A stretch of DNA of 64,000 nucleotides from Tritrichomonas foetus. Lineage: Eukaryota > Parabasalia > Tritrichomonadida > Tritrichomonadidae. The DNA is taken from positions 1 to 64,000 of the forward strand of contig MLAK01000724.1 in NCBI GenBank assembly GCA_001839685.1, written 5' to 3'. Position 1 is the first letter of the stretch. Each line of letters opens with the position of its first letter. The notes below the pieces were generated by a model, which was not told the DNA's origin, did not search any database, and was given only the letters and a program-made list of their open reading frames with translations. The translations under genes and the position numbers were made by a program. This document shows positions 39,305 to 51,762 of this stretch, one piece after another.

Positions 39305-39642
39305 GAAAAATATTACTTCCTATAGGTAAAACTTTTTCAGTATTTTTTTATTCCACTTGACAGAAACAGTTTCTCCTTTGAGAAGAAATATATTGGTGGC
39401 ACAGAAACTTTTTGTGACTATCACCATTATTGAGTTTACTTTTTGTAATATAAAAAAAAGTTAAACTTTTTGACTTCAGCTAATGATTAGATTATGTTAA
39501 TGAAAGCAAGGTTAACTGAGTCGAAAAGGGAAAATGGCATAGTCAGTTTTTGAATAATTTTAACAAAGACAGTTGTAGTTTCAATAATTTTTATTCGTCT
39601 TTTTCTGTCAACAAATTCTTCAACTCAAAGCCTTTTTATAAA
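39305..39642. promoter_or_regulatory. divergent promoter with symmetrical AAAAAGTT elements
   Basis: 338 bases between divergent genes. On the minus strand GAAAAAGTT (39330-39338) faces the ARM-like gene. At 39455-39471 AAAAAGTT-A-AACTTTTT is a perfect inverted repeat of the same core. No frame with an ATG lies in between; the PGBD gene frame is open from 39550 but has no ATG until 39643. Confidence 0.45.
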
Positions 39643-41292
39643 ATGGACGAATTGCCTATATACTTAATACCCGAAGTACAACATCATCGATCGTATTTTT
39701 TCGCTCGAAACGCAGAAAAAGTTCATCCCTTACCAATCACAATCATCGGATATCGAACATGGCTTCTCACATCAGCTCTCGACAGTTTTTGCGAGCCATA
39801 CAATTTAATTACAGTTCCAGAATCGAATCAAAAAGCCAAATTATATAAAGTCCGCTTTCCCCAAGGCGAGCCTGACTTTGAATCCTTCAGCCTTCAAGTA
39901 ATTCCAACAGATGACGGAAATGTGATTTGCATGAGTACAAACAAATTCTGGGAAATTGAATCTCGGTCGCTATGCATTCCAATGCTATCAACCAAATGGA
40001 AAGCTCGATCATTATTTTTTCATTCTCTTGCAGCTTTGTATCATCTTGGAATCATTCCAACTCTTTCTGAAAATACTTTTTCAACAATTTCTGATTTGTC
40101 AAAATATGAACTCGATTTAAATGCTCAATATGGAACTGATACATCACTTCAAGAATCACTACATTATATATTTAAATCGACTTTATTTTCTTTAGATTTT
40201 TTTGGATTCACTGAAACAAATGATGAAAAAACGAAAGAATATTTAAATTACACTCGAAATTTGATGGAAAATGATGATAATAATTTCTTTGGATTCTCAC
40301 AAATAAGCTATGCTATTTCAAATTATAATGTAAAATGTGAAATGCAAACGTTATTTTGTCAAGATGAAAAATCTACTCATTTTTTGAGTGGCTACAATTA
40401 TAAATTATTAATTAAATCTGTTTCTGCAGTAATTCACTTACTTACACAGAATGGATATAATATTTCAAATAATGACTCTTTAATATCTGCAATTTCTACT
40501 TTCCAAGCCACTAAAAAATTAAAGGTGACTGGTATTTGTGACTCTCAAACTCTTCTAATTTTATGGAAGCAATCAATTTCGTCTTCAATGACACTTCCTG
40601 TCATTTTTGAAAAGACTGGATTCGTTCCACAAAAAGCAACAACTAAATACTCCAATTTCTACATCGAAAAAGATATAATTCATGATACCAATAATCAAAA
40701 TAGTAATGAGAATATCAATAATCAGAATAATAATTCTAATAAAAATCCATTTAATAATATGAATAAAAGTATGGGCAATAATAACAATAATAGTAATAGT
40801 ATAAGTACAAACAACAATGTGAATAGTAATGCTAATAGTAATAGTAATAAAACCATCAGTGTTAGTAAGAAAGAAGATCATGAAAGAGAAGTATTAAGGT
40901 ATAAATTAAATGATGTGATTTCTAGAATTCCTGATCTTCACCAATATGAACTTTGGACCGAAAGGCAAATAGAAAAAGAATTGAATGAAATAACAATGAA
41001 GTGTGTTGCTTTAAATCAAAGAATCGAAGGAATTAAAAAACGAACAAAAAGTGCACAAGAATTAATCGCACGAACGACTGATATGAATTCAATGTGTGAC
41101 GATCTTTTGAATGAATCATCAGCATCTTTAAATGATATTTTGAAATCGCATATGAAAGCACAAGAGAAATTTGAAGAAATAAGAACTTATATTTCAATTC
41201 AAAGACGAACAAATCATATTTTAGCATTTTGTGGATTTATATTTTTGATTTTATACTGTTTCCGGTTATTCCACATTTATCCATTTCGGTAA
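39643..41292 (+). CDS. tail-anchored protein with peptidoglycan-binding-like domain
   Basis: 549 residues from the first in-frame ATG at 39643 (MDELPIYLIPEVQHHR). Residues 1 to about 260 are a globular domain I cannot name. Residues about 265-309 (LLTQNGYNISNNDSLISAISTFQ...LKVTGICDSQTLLIL) fit the PG_binding_1 three-helix fold: GY, the AV-x2-FQ-equivalent helix, and the L-x-V-TG-x-x-D-x-x-TL ending. An Asn/Ser-rich linker (about 347-406), a coiled coil (about 416-522) and one C-terminal hydrophobic helix (about 525-545, ILAFCGFIFLILYCF) follow. The topology is a cytosolic N-domain anchored by the tail in the ER, Golgi or organelle membrane. There is no signal peptide, so the domain is unlikely to meet bacterial cell wall; it more probably serves as a protein-binding fold. 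Confidence 0.7.
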   Translation: MDELPIYLIPEVQHHRSYFFARNAEKVHPLPITIIGYRTWLLTSALDSFCEPYNLITVPESNQKAKLYKVRFPQGEPDFESFSLQVIPTDDGNVICMSTNKFWEIESRSLCIPMLSTKWKARSLFFHSLAALYHLGIIPTLSENTFSTISDLSKYELDLNAQYGTDTSLQESLHYIFKSTLFSLDFFGFTETNDEKTKEYLNYTRNLMENDDNNFFGFSQISYAISNYNVKCEMQTLFCQDEKSTHFLSGYNYKLLIKSVSAVIHLLTQNGYNISNNDSLISAISTFQATKKLKVTGICDSQTLLILWKQSISSSMTLPVIFEKTGFVPQKATTKYSNFYIEKDIIHDTNNQNSNENINNQNNNSNKNPFNNMNKSMGNNNNNSNSISTNNNVNSNANSNSNKTISVSKKEDHEREVLRYKLNDVISRIPDLHQYELWTERQIEKELNEITMKCVALNQRIEGIKKRTKSAQELIARTTDMNSMCDDLLNESSASLNDILKSHMKAQEKFEEIRTYISIQRRTNHILAFCGFIFLILYCFRLFHIYPFR

Positions 41293-41645
41293 TCTATTAT
41301 TTATCCTCATAACTGTTATTGTTTTAATGATAATAAAAAAAATATACACATATGAAATATATATATATTATGAATATGTCATCACAGCATGATTTTTGAT
41401 ATGACATTCAGAACTTATCGTATGGGCATATAACTAGAGAATTTGAAAGTGCAAAGTTTTTCTGATTTTATATGGTCTCTTCTTTCAATTAATGACCAGA
41501 TAAATACGGAAAAAACATGATATGAAAATTTGCGAAAATATATTGAAATTTTCCTCACAGAAAAAGCTGCTTTTGAAAATATTTTCTTGCGGTGATTTTT
41601 GAACAACTCATTCAAAAAGTTAAATTATTTAAAATCAAAATTTGA
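41293..41645. other. 353-base gap before the HECT gene
   Basis: No gene seen. CAAAAAGTTA at 41613-41622 lies 23 bases before the paired ATGATG at 41646-41651, the probable true start of the HECT gene. Confidence 0.45.
41613..41622 (+). promoter_or_regulatory. CAAAAAGTTA upstream motif
   Basis: Same core as at the other six genes. Its spacing to the ATG at 41646 matches those, which argues that the HECT gene begins there and not at the first in-frame ATG 200 bases later. Confidence 0.4.
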
Positions 41646-44600
41646 ATGATGATTATTCTTCGGAACTCACAATTTCTTTTTATCCACGAATTGGAGAGCA
41701 CGGCCCCGCACAAGGACAGTTTTATATTCATCACTTCGTCCTTACGTCCCAATTTCTGATGACGAGTTCTTTGAAACAAGGCCCGAGAGTAAAGCATTAA
41801 CACTCGAATTTTCATGTGAAGATTTCCAGCCAACTCAAAATTCATGTTTGTCAGAAATTTTCATTGCAGAAATGTTCATGCATCCAAATTTATTCACAAA
41901 TGATTTAAAAGATTTAGATATATTTGAGAAGATTTTAATTCCAACACTTTCGAATGCATTCATAGATAATGATAAGTCTCTTCTTTTGGTTAATTCATTA
42001 TTTGTATATATAAGAGAGCGAGGATCATATTTTATTGAATTATTATCAAATTCCTCTAAATCACCAGAAAGTATAAATAATCAAGAGCAAGTTGAAGTTC
42101 AAGAACAAAAAAATGTAAAAACACCATCTGTGAATTTAAATGTTAAAAAGATTCCAAAAATTTCAAGTTCCAAAATTTTCATGAATTTTATTTCAAAATC
42201 TGTTCCTTTACCTTTGAAATTTTTCAAAACTAGTACACCTTCACTTTCAGCCATTCATGAACAAATTGTAAATATTTTCGATGATAATTCTCATTCGTTT
42301 GATTTTTTATATAATTGTTATATTTGGGGAATAGCGTCAGGTAATCTTAATCTTCTTTTAAAGACAGCTTATTCAAGTTTCCTCATTGCAGTTAATGAAC
42401 CGCATATTATAAAATTGAAAGCTATCAAACATAATACAGATTTTTGTTCTTCTTTTCGTTCAGAAACTTTATTTTCAATGCCAGTTGATAATAGGATTGG
42501 TTTTATTAATTCTCCTGAATTTGCTCCTCGATTATATCATCATCATAAATCAATTCTTGCTGTTTCAAATGAAGATATCCTTGCAGTCACGTCAGGAAAC
42601 AATTTAACTAAAATTTCTTTATCGAAAGAAATAACTGATCGATCAAAACGATATTCTGTAGTTCATTATGAACCGCTTCAAAATCGATCACCACCATTTG
42701 TTGTATTTAGTAATAATTTTGCACTGATAGGATGTGATAATATAATTATTTATAATTTGAATCCTTTTGTACTTTTGTGTAAAAATCCAATTTATTTACC
42801 AAAAAATGCGCCTCATATTAAGCCGCCTGTTACAAGTGATGGATTATTTATTTATTCACTTATTTCTAAAACTGAAATAGCTGTTTTTACAATCGATGGT
42901 CCAAAAATCAATCATGTTCGTACAATAAAAATTAAATCAAGTAATGCACAAATGTTAATTCCTTATAATAATAAACTAATTCCTAAAAGATGGCTTGCTC
43001 AAGGTGTTGCTGTTTTCACTGATGGTTTAGCTTTTAGAGTTATTGTGGTTGATGGTGAGCCAGGGCGTGTGCAACATTTTATTCGTTCATTTTCTTTGAT
43101 TGATGGATCTCATATCTGTGATCAAAAATTGATTTATCCATTTATTATTCATTCAATTACATATGATCCTTATTCTAATCTTTTTTATGTACTTACACCG
43201 CATTCTGAAGGTTGTCAAATATATCAATTTAAGAATACTGGTCCAAGGCCTTCATGGATTGCTGGAATTATGTTGAATTCATTATTTTCACATCAAGCAA
43301 TGCAAAAACTTTTTGATTCTTCGAATGTAAAACCTGGTCAATTGTCAATGCAAATTATATCAATTTTACAATATCTTGTTATTCCTCTAATTGGAAGTGA
43401 TCCAAAATCAGCTTCAATTAATCCAATTGTTTCTGTGTATATTACTCAATCTAATAATGAAACTATAGATATTTTACTGGAATCTATTGCTGCATTTAAT
43501 ACTAGAATAATACCAATAACTGCTGATATAAAACCAGAATATATTGATATTTCTGTCAAGTCTTTATTAATTTTGCTTAATTTGTGCATTTCAAATTTAA
43601 AAGAACCACTAAATAGAGATCGATCAACTAAGGTTGTGAGTATTTTAGAAAATGTCCTTAAAGACCAATCTTTTCGTGAAACTGCTTTCTTTATTTTTGT
43701 TACCAATTTCGAGAAAATATTTACTGAATGCTGTGAATTAATTTCTCAAGTTTTTGCTGTATTTTTGACTAATATTTCACCCTATGAATATTCTTTATTA
43801 GATAAAATATCTAATTCATTTCTTTTTTGTTATTTGTTTTCCAAGCAAATGTTTCCAATGTTCTATTCAACAAAAATTCAACATATTAGAAAAACCAATA
43901 ATACAAGCCATGAAGAAATGAGCTTTTTGCTATCATTTCAATCCGCAATTTTTAACAATATTGAAAATGATACAAGAATATTGGATTATTGCTGTGAACT
44001 TTCAAATGGAATGATTGAACAAATGATATTTTTGTTAAAAGATCTATCAGATCCTTATGACGATGATCAATTTGCTTCGAATAAATTCATAAATTTATAC
44101 AGACGCTTTTTATTATTAATTCAACCAAATGTTTCTAATTTCAAACTTTCAGAAACGTTAATTAGTCATATGAAACCACTCATGACTAATTTTGCAGAAT
44201 GTAAAGCAAGTTTAAATTTGAACAATTTGTCATCTACATTTTTTTACTGTTTTACTGAATCTTTTGAAATTTGTATATCATGTTTAATTGGAATGATAAA
44301 AGGAAAAATTGATATGAAAATCACTTTGAAATTCCAAACCATATTTAAAACAATTATTCACAGTCACAGCTTCAAATCATATAGTAAACATAAACGCAAC
44401 AAAAATAAAATCATGTATTCTCCGAATGAAGTCGAGGGCATTAATTTATTGGAAAAACTTTTGGAAAAATACAATAATGTTCCTAATCTAAATGAAATTA
44501 TGAACTATTATTATAACTCTGTTAAAAATCCAATGAATAAATCAGTTACAGTAGAAGAAAAAGAATTTGAAGGAATATTATTATATGTTACATCAAAAAT

Positions 44601-47600
44601 ACTAAAAATTGAAATCACTAAAAAAGAAATGAATTCACAAATCAGGCAACTGATTCAAGCTGTTTATAAAGTTAGATCATGTCTTAAAAGTTCCAAACAA
44701 CTCACAGCTCAACTTGATGGTGTTCCATCTAACAAAATAAGTGAGCAATATCCCTTATATTATTCTCAAATTCAAGAAAAAATAGCATTTTTAATTGATC
44801 TCGATATTGATGATAACCATAATTCTATTAAACAGAATGAATTGTTTAGTTTTATTTCAAGTGAGATGAATCTAAATGAATTTTTAGTTTTATCATCAGC
44901 AATTAAATCATCATGCAAAAATATTCATAAGCATTTATCAATTTTCAAGGATATTTTGTCCATTGAAAATTTTCCTATTCACTTTTATTCACCACTTTTT
45001 CAACGAATTGCACACGATACTTCAATTTATCATATTTTTCAAATTTTATCATCTTTTACAAATTCAGATCATATATCTCTAGCATGTATTGATTTATTTA
45101 GCACAATAAATTCTCTTGGATCTGGTATTTCTTTAAATATTTTATTATCATTTTCTACTCTTTTAATTATGATTATTTCACTGAACCATAAAACTGCAAA
45201 AAAAATCACTAACATTATTTATTCGCTGTTCCAAACTATATGCCAAAATTCTACTAGCCAGTTTAAACCGAGTTTTACTTATTTATGCTACTTCATTAGA
45301 ACATTGACCGATAGAAAAATTATAAAGATCAAAAACTCAAAAATTAAAGCTATTGAAAAATTATTTCAACAAATCCCAACTGAATTTTCTTGTGATTTAA
45401 TTTTGAGTCATTCTATCATGCATGCTGGATTCAAACCACGTCAACCTTTTGAAAACATCATTTCATTACTTCAATTTATACCAGCAGCTGATTTTCACTC
45501 ATATTGCTTATTGCTAAATGAATATTTAATCACTGAAGTAGATATAATCAATATTTTGGTGCAATTATTAGATGAAATAGGTTATATTTTATGTGGTTGT
45601 GAATCCTCTTTAATTTCCGATTCATTAAGAATAACAGATATACTAAAACAACCAGAAAATTCTATATTCACTTTAAAAACTTCCCAATCACAATTATATG
45701 CTTGTTCGGAATTAATTATTTTGTTTAGAAGAATCCTTTTAACTGATTCAATTGCAGCTGAAACAATACGAACAATTTTCAAAGAAATTATGAATTTATA
45801 TATGAAGGAACCATCCGCTAAATCCAATGTAGTTCGAATTGTTGCAACAGCTTCAATTTTATCAAATGCTATAAATATTTATTCACCTTTTTCGTTCGTT
45901 AAAAATAATTCAAATAATCAAAAATATTATGTTCTTGAAATTATTCATAACAGATTCCGTGGAATTTTGTTACCAATATCTTCAGAATTCACTGATTTAT
46001 TGTTGAATTTCGATCATTCTGAATCTGAATCAATAAATTTTCTTAATTTTTCATCAAGTATGTTTTCTGATAAAGAAATTGAAAATAAACTTTATCATTT
46101 TGTTCTTGATTTACGAAAAGGTACTTATTATGAATATCTTGTTTCATTTTATGTTTTAAGTTGCTTAAGGGAAAAAATATTCGATCAAGAGACTGGCCAA
46201 CTATTTGTTCATGATTTTATTTTGGATATGAAATCTGTGAAATTTAATGGATTTGAATATCAATCATCTGATAAAATTATCTTTTCACTTATACAAAAAC
46301 TTTTATTATTTTCTTCTGGTAATGGAATATTTGCACCATCTTCAAAAAAATGTTCATTTCATCATGTAAGTTTAGCTCAAATTTGTCCTGTTGATGATCA
46401 CCTCATTTCTGAAACTCATCTTGTCTCTAGAAAATCCAATAACATATTTATAACTAATATATTACATCCTGATTTACCAATATCATTTGCTGTCAGTCTT
46501 GGATCACGCCAACCAAGTGATATTTTCTTTGGCTTTATTTCACATACTTTAGAGAATAATAGATCAATATCCCTTTTTTATAATACAACAGAATCAACTT
46601 TGACTGTAAATGGTCAGATTTCTTTTGTAATGGATAATCAAAGACAAATTCTTGAATTTTTATATAATCCAATTAAAAAACAAGTGCAATTTGGTTCCTC
46701 TTTGAGTAATAAACCCCTTGTATCCTTCGATTTAATTGGTCAATATTATTCCTTTGTGGCAATTCTGCCACCAAATACAACAATCGAATATTATCTTGGT
46801 GAAACTCCACAAATTGATTGTTTTACAGGGAACCAATCGGATAAACAAGATGACTTTATTGCTGTTTTTGATCGAACCAATGTGAATGAATGCCCAAATG
46901 ATGAAAAACTTTATCATTTGTATTTCAGTAATGAATTAAATGAGAAAGAAAAAATAACAAATGAAAAGAATATACAGAAAATGAATAAAAATTCGCTACA
47001 AAAAGAACAAATCCAAAATAAATATTTCACTGTTAAAGAAAACATTCTAAAATCCATTAGGAAAAATGCAATTCTGCAGCCAATGGTAGCTTCAAATGAT
47101 ATGATAACAAATTATGTAACATACCAACAAATTGATATTAATCCCTCTAATTATGAAATGAAAACATCCCTAAATACATTTTTTGTGTCACATAATAATT
47201 ATAATATATTAAGTACACAGAATAAATTGGAATCAAATTTTTTAGTCACTGATTATGATGGATCAGTTGAAAACACACTTGCCGAATTAAAACCAATTAA
47301 ATCTATTCCACCTTTAACTTATGAGAATTTAATTGAAATGCCAAAAGAATTGATTAATCCCTATATTAGTTGGTTTTGTGAACTTCATCAAAGAGAAATT
47401 ATGACGCATTTAGCTATACGAGCAATTTCTGATCCTAATCTTCAATTAACAAAAACTTTATCATTCTTTTCATTAAATTTACCAAATTTATATGATTTGA
47501 TTATCAAACTATTGGTTCTTCTTGAACCAATTAATGTTTCAAACATTAAGGAAGGAAGATCACCAATTGATTTTGGATTTAATTCAATGACATCAGGTTG

Positions 47601-50514
47601 CACCAAAGCTATTTTCTTTGATCATCATGAAGCTTTATGTTCTTTGTTCAAAAATGTGCTAAAAACTAAAGCCTTTTTCTCACTTTGGTTTGAAAAACTT
47701 CAAGAAGCTTTTAATCAAAAATCTATGCACTTCATTTGTGAATCAAATTCGGATTCTTTTGTTGTTCATTTGAATTCATTGCAAGAAGTTTGTGAATTTG
47801 TGAATAGAGATGCGCATGGCTGGTTTATTCTTCCTTTAGAATTTGGATTGAGAACAATGCCAAAAATAAATATTCACAATCAAATATTTCCAAAAGAAGA
47901 AAATGAACCGGTTACTTATGCATTTGTTGAAGGAACCACTGTTAAATTTACAAATTGTGATATTAGATATGCTTTCATTCCAGTATTACCAACAAATTTA
48001 TCATTATCTAATTCATTTATTGAACTTGTTGTTAATTTTAAATATTTTGTTCTGTTTTTCAATGAAAATTTGAATATTTTAACCAAAGAAGAAATTCTTC
48101 AGATAAAAATTGAATTACGAAGACAAGTTTATAATTCAATCATGAATGGGTCCCCTTTCTTCTATTCTCACGATGATGCATTATTAAAATTCCTTAATCA
48201 ACAACTTCCTGTAAGTGTTACAGATTTCACTGAATCTTATGTTGAAACATTGAATATCTTTTCACTTGTTTCTCAAACAATTCCGCATTCACATATTTCT
48301 GACTTTATTCAAGAACAAAGTTTATTATTTGATGATCATAAAGCAGAAATTTATCGTCCTTATTTTCCAGAATTTTGTGATCCAAATGATCCACCACCAA
48401 CTCCAACTGAGCCATTTACAATGCCACCAATATTTCTTCCAACTATTTTAAATAGAGATCCACAGACAAGGGGAGCACTCTTATCTGTGAAAAGAGTTTT
48501 ACAACCACGTGATTCATTAGTTAACTTTCCGTTTCATTTAATTATTAATGAATGGGCCCTATATTATGCAACATTTCCACCATGCGATATTCGAATTGAA
48601 ACACCGTCATCAATATCTATGAAATTTTCATGCTATGTACCAAAATTTATTAAAATCCTTGATCGAGATGCTGAACTTGTTGATTCATCAATTGAATATT
48701 CTTATACTCCATTATTCTCTCAATATATTCCAACTTCATTAACACAACCAATTCCATTAAATGGTGACAGACTTTATGTGAAGTTTAAAATCACTGAAGA
48801 TATTTCACAGCATAGTTTTATTGTCATAACAATCACAAACCCACCAAGCGCACAAAATCCACAAGCTCAACAAAATCCACAAGTTCAACAAAATCCACAA
48901 GTTCAACAAAATCCACAAGTTCAACAAAATAATCAGGTTGCCTCAAATACTAAAACTTATGTTGTAACAAGGCAAAATAATACCAATGTTAATAATTATA
49001 ATGGAACTCTGCTTACTAAAGAAAATTTAGAAGAAATTGTTACTAAAAATAGAAATCAATTTGTTTCAGATATGAGAGAAATGATACTTCATTGGACAAA
49101 GCGCGATGATCAAATGATTTTGGTTCATGTAAAACCAGAAGTTTATTATCGAAATAATATTCGACCAAAAATTGATCCACTTGAACTTGCTTCAATCGAT
49201 TCTTCACGAAGAACTCATTTAATAGCTCTTCGTGCACAAATTTTAATTGGTTTTAATTGGCTGTGTACACAATTTAAAGAAGTTACTCAAGGTGAAAGTT
49301 TTATTCAATGCCGACAATTTATTTCATTGCTTTTATCAGTTAAACAATTTCATTCATTAATTGAAGAAAAAAGTGATGAAAATTATACTAATTTGAAAAT
49401 TAATCGTCGATTAGGTCTAGAAGTGCGAAGTGGTGTATCCAAGCGGTTAGATCAATCAATGATAGCACAATTTGCATCACAATATCGCCGTCCATCAAAC
49501 TTTCGATCTATTCAACGACCATTTCATGTTGAATATGTCGGAGAAAATGGAATTGATGTAGGTGGATTAGCTCGAGACTTTGCATCAGAAGTTGCTAAAG
49601 ATGTAAATGAATTTCGAGTTGGTTTGTTTGTTCCAACACCAAACTCCCGAAATAAAGTTGGATCATATAAAGAATGTTTAGTTCCAAGTCCTGATCCAAG
49701 ATTACAAGATAGTTCAAAACTTTATTATGCATTTGGTGCTTTTATTGCAATTAGTATTCGATCCCAAATCGTTCAACCATTTAATTTTCCACCATTCTTT
49801 TGGAATTATTTGTCAGGTGAACCAATCACAGCTGAACATATTTATGAAATTGATGAAATCTACAGGAAAACTATAAACTCATTAACAAAAGCACTAGAAA
49901 ACAATATTACATCAGATGAATTTTTAAAAATGTTTTTAATAAAATCAACAGTTGTTAATTTTCGAGGTGAAGAAATTAATCTTAATAGTGGAAATATGTC
50001 AAAAGCAACTTTAGTTACCCAGCAAAATTGTCAACGTTTTATTTCATTAAGCCAAGAATATAGAATTCATGAACTTGAAAAACCAATGCGATTAATTTCA
50101 GATGGATTTTGGGATAATCTTGGATTTCGACCGCCACATTATGTAACACCTGAATTACTTGAATTTTTAGCATGTGGAGAAAGACAGATTGATTTGCGAC
50201 AACTTCGATCTGTCACTCAATTCACAACAGTCCCTAAAGCAGAAATTAGTATGTTCTGGGCTGCTTTAGGACGAATGAATAATGAACAAAGACGAAACTT
50301 TTTACAATTTGCTACTGGAAATATGTGTATTCCTCAAAATGCAGGACCAACATTTTTATCTGTAATGAAAGTTGATGCTCCTGTTGATTCAAAACTTCCA
50401 AGTGCATCTACTTGTTTCTATAGAATTCATTTACCACCTTATTCGAGTGTCGAAAATGTATTTAAAGCATTGATAACAGCAATTGAATATTCTGGAACAT
50501 TTGAAAATTCTTAA
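41646..50514 (+). CDS. giant HECT-domain E3 ubiquitin ligase, 5' end frameshifted
   Basis: The frame is open from 41653 to 50514, about 2,953 codons. The HECT domain is the last ~340 residues: FHVEYVGENGIDVGGLARDF, LYYAFGAFIAISIRSQ, and the catalytic loop LPSASTCFYRIHLPPYSS with Cys at codon 50413-50415. All N- and C-lobe signatures are present, so it should transfer ubiquitin. An N-terminal region (about 42540-43250) has beta-propeller-like strands. The middle is helical. Four 18-bp repeats encode QNPQVQ (48853-48930). The first in-frame ATG is 41872, but 65 protein-like codons (GTHNFFLSTNWRARP, VPISDDEFFETRPE) precede position 41848. The paired ATGATG at 41646 is one base out of phase with them, suggesting a 1-base indel in codons 3-4. 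Confidence 0.9.
48853..48930 (+). repeat. 18-bp tandem repeat in HECT gene
   Basis: Four full and one partial copy of CAAAATCCACAAGTTCAA, the first with GCT for GTT. It encodes repeating Q-N-P-Q-V/A-Q in a disordered linker upstream of the HECT domain. Copy number is probably variable between strains (inference). Confidence 0.9.
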
Positions 50515-50645
50515 CTTTGCAATTTTATTTTTATACCATGAAAATATTGTTTGTTTTTATAATCAATATATATATTCGCCTATATATTAAAATTACATAA
50601 ACGCTTTTTCTATCTTTATTATTGTTATTAACATAGCTATTAATA

Positions 50646-51281
50646 TTGTTATTAATATTTTTTCAGTCATTTGTTGGTGAGTTCTTTAGACTTCGCTACA
50701 CTCGATCGAAAATGATAGAGGGACATGTGATTAAAATATTAATGGTATCATCAATGAGTTACCAAATGTTATTCAATGATACAATAAAAAACTCAAATGT
50801 AATCGTTGGTTGGAAGTATATTGTTTATTGAATAAGATTTAAGTCAAGAGGTAGTATCACAAATTTATTGTTTGTTGCTAAAACACTAACGACTGGAGCA
50901 CTTGATGATGGAATTAAGAAACCAATTTATGTTGCACTAACAGATCATTTAAAGGATAAAGACATTGCGAAATCAGATTATGGAAATAATTTTATAAATG
51001 TTTCCATTAATGATTAATGTAAATATGGTGATATTGCGTGAAATGATAACATAAGAAACTTTAAAGCAAATATACTGAATAATGATTGGAATGATGCACT
51101 TGAAAAACTAGTAAATGATCATTTCGAAAAGGTTTTAATTTTTGGTTTCAATCAGGAAAGGTTTGATATTCGTTTATTAACGAATTTCTTAATTTCAAAA
51201 CATAATAAGGTGCTATTATTAGGTAATAGAAGGAAAACATTGATTTCAAATGAAAAATATGATTTTAGCTACGCTTTATAG
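50646..51281 (+). pseudogene. decayed frame, possibly a mobile-element DNA polymerase fragment
   Basis: One reading phase from 50646 to TAG at 51279-51281 looks protein-coding but is broken by TGA 50829, TAA 51015 and TGA 51039. Segments such as GIKKPIYVAL and KVLIFGFNQERFDIRLL are unlike random AT-rich translation. The second resembles the exonuclease region (G-F-N-S-x-R-F-D) of family B DNA polymerases carried by Maverick/Polinton-type elements, which are abundant in trichomonads. That link is tentative. The left edge carries GTGAGTTCTTTAGAC, which recurs at 62237. No intact start, palm-domain motif or integrase is present, so the remnant is not functional. Confidence 0.45.
50676..50710. 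repeat. dispersed repeat copy 1
   Basis: GTGAGTTCTTTAGAC and the following bases to about 50710 match, at about 26 of 32 positions, the reverse complement of the palindrome-like element at 62239-62281. The shared piece looks like a transposon terminal repeat. Confidence 0.5.
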
Positions 51282-51762
51282 ATATTTTAAAGTTTGTTTT
51301 TTCAATGTCTTTATCTAAGACAATTTATCTTTCTGATTATGTTTTGATGACCGAGTAGGGCTGAGGCGTTGGATATTTTTCTTTTTCACCTCTTCATTAA
51401 TCATTGCAAATCGTCGTAGCTCTCCTAGTATCTCCTCATCTTCTCCAAATGAATAGTTATACTATGGGTGTGATTTCCCATTTTTAATCTTTATAAATTC
51501 CAAGAACAATTCTAATTTATTTTAATTCTCGTCATTTGTTTTCCACAATCTTCCGTTTATCTTATTCAACAGACCAAGAAAAAATCTTCATCTTCACAAC
51601 ACTACAACAATCTTGTCATGGTAATTCAACAATACCATTAAACTTGTAAAAGGTTATACATGTAATGCATTTATATATAAAACCATCAAAACGAAAGGGA
51701 TTTGCCATTTAGTTATTGTACAGATAAAATAGTTTGGATGAAATAATCAAAATTTTTTTTAT
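51282..51762. other. 481-base gap with a minus-strand coding trace
   Basis: On the minus strand 51461 down to 51315 is open for 48 codons and reads as charged helical protein (FGEDEEILGELRRFAM), with no start and a TAG just upstream. It is probably another decayed fragment next to the pseudogene. The rest is AT-rich 3' sequence of the DAW1 gene. Confidence 0.4.
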
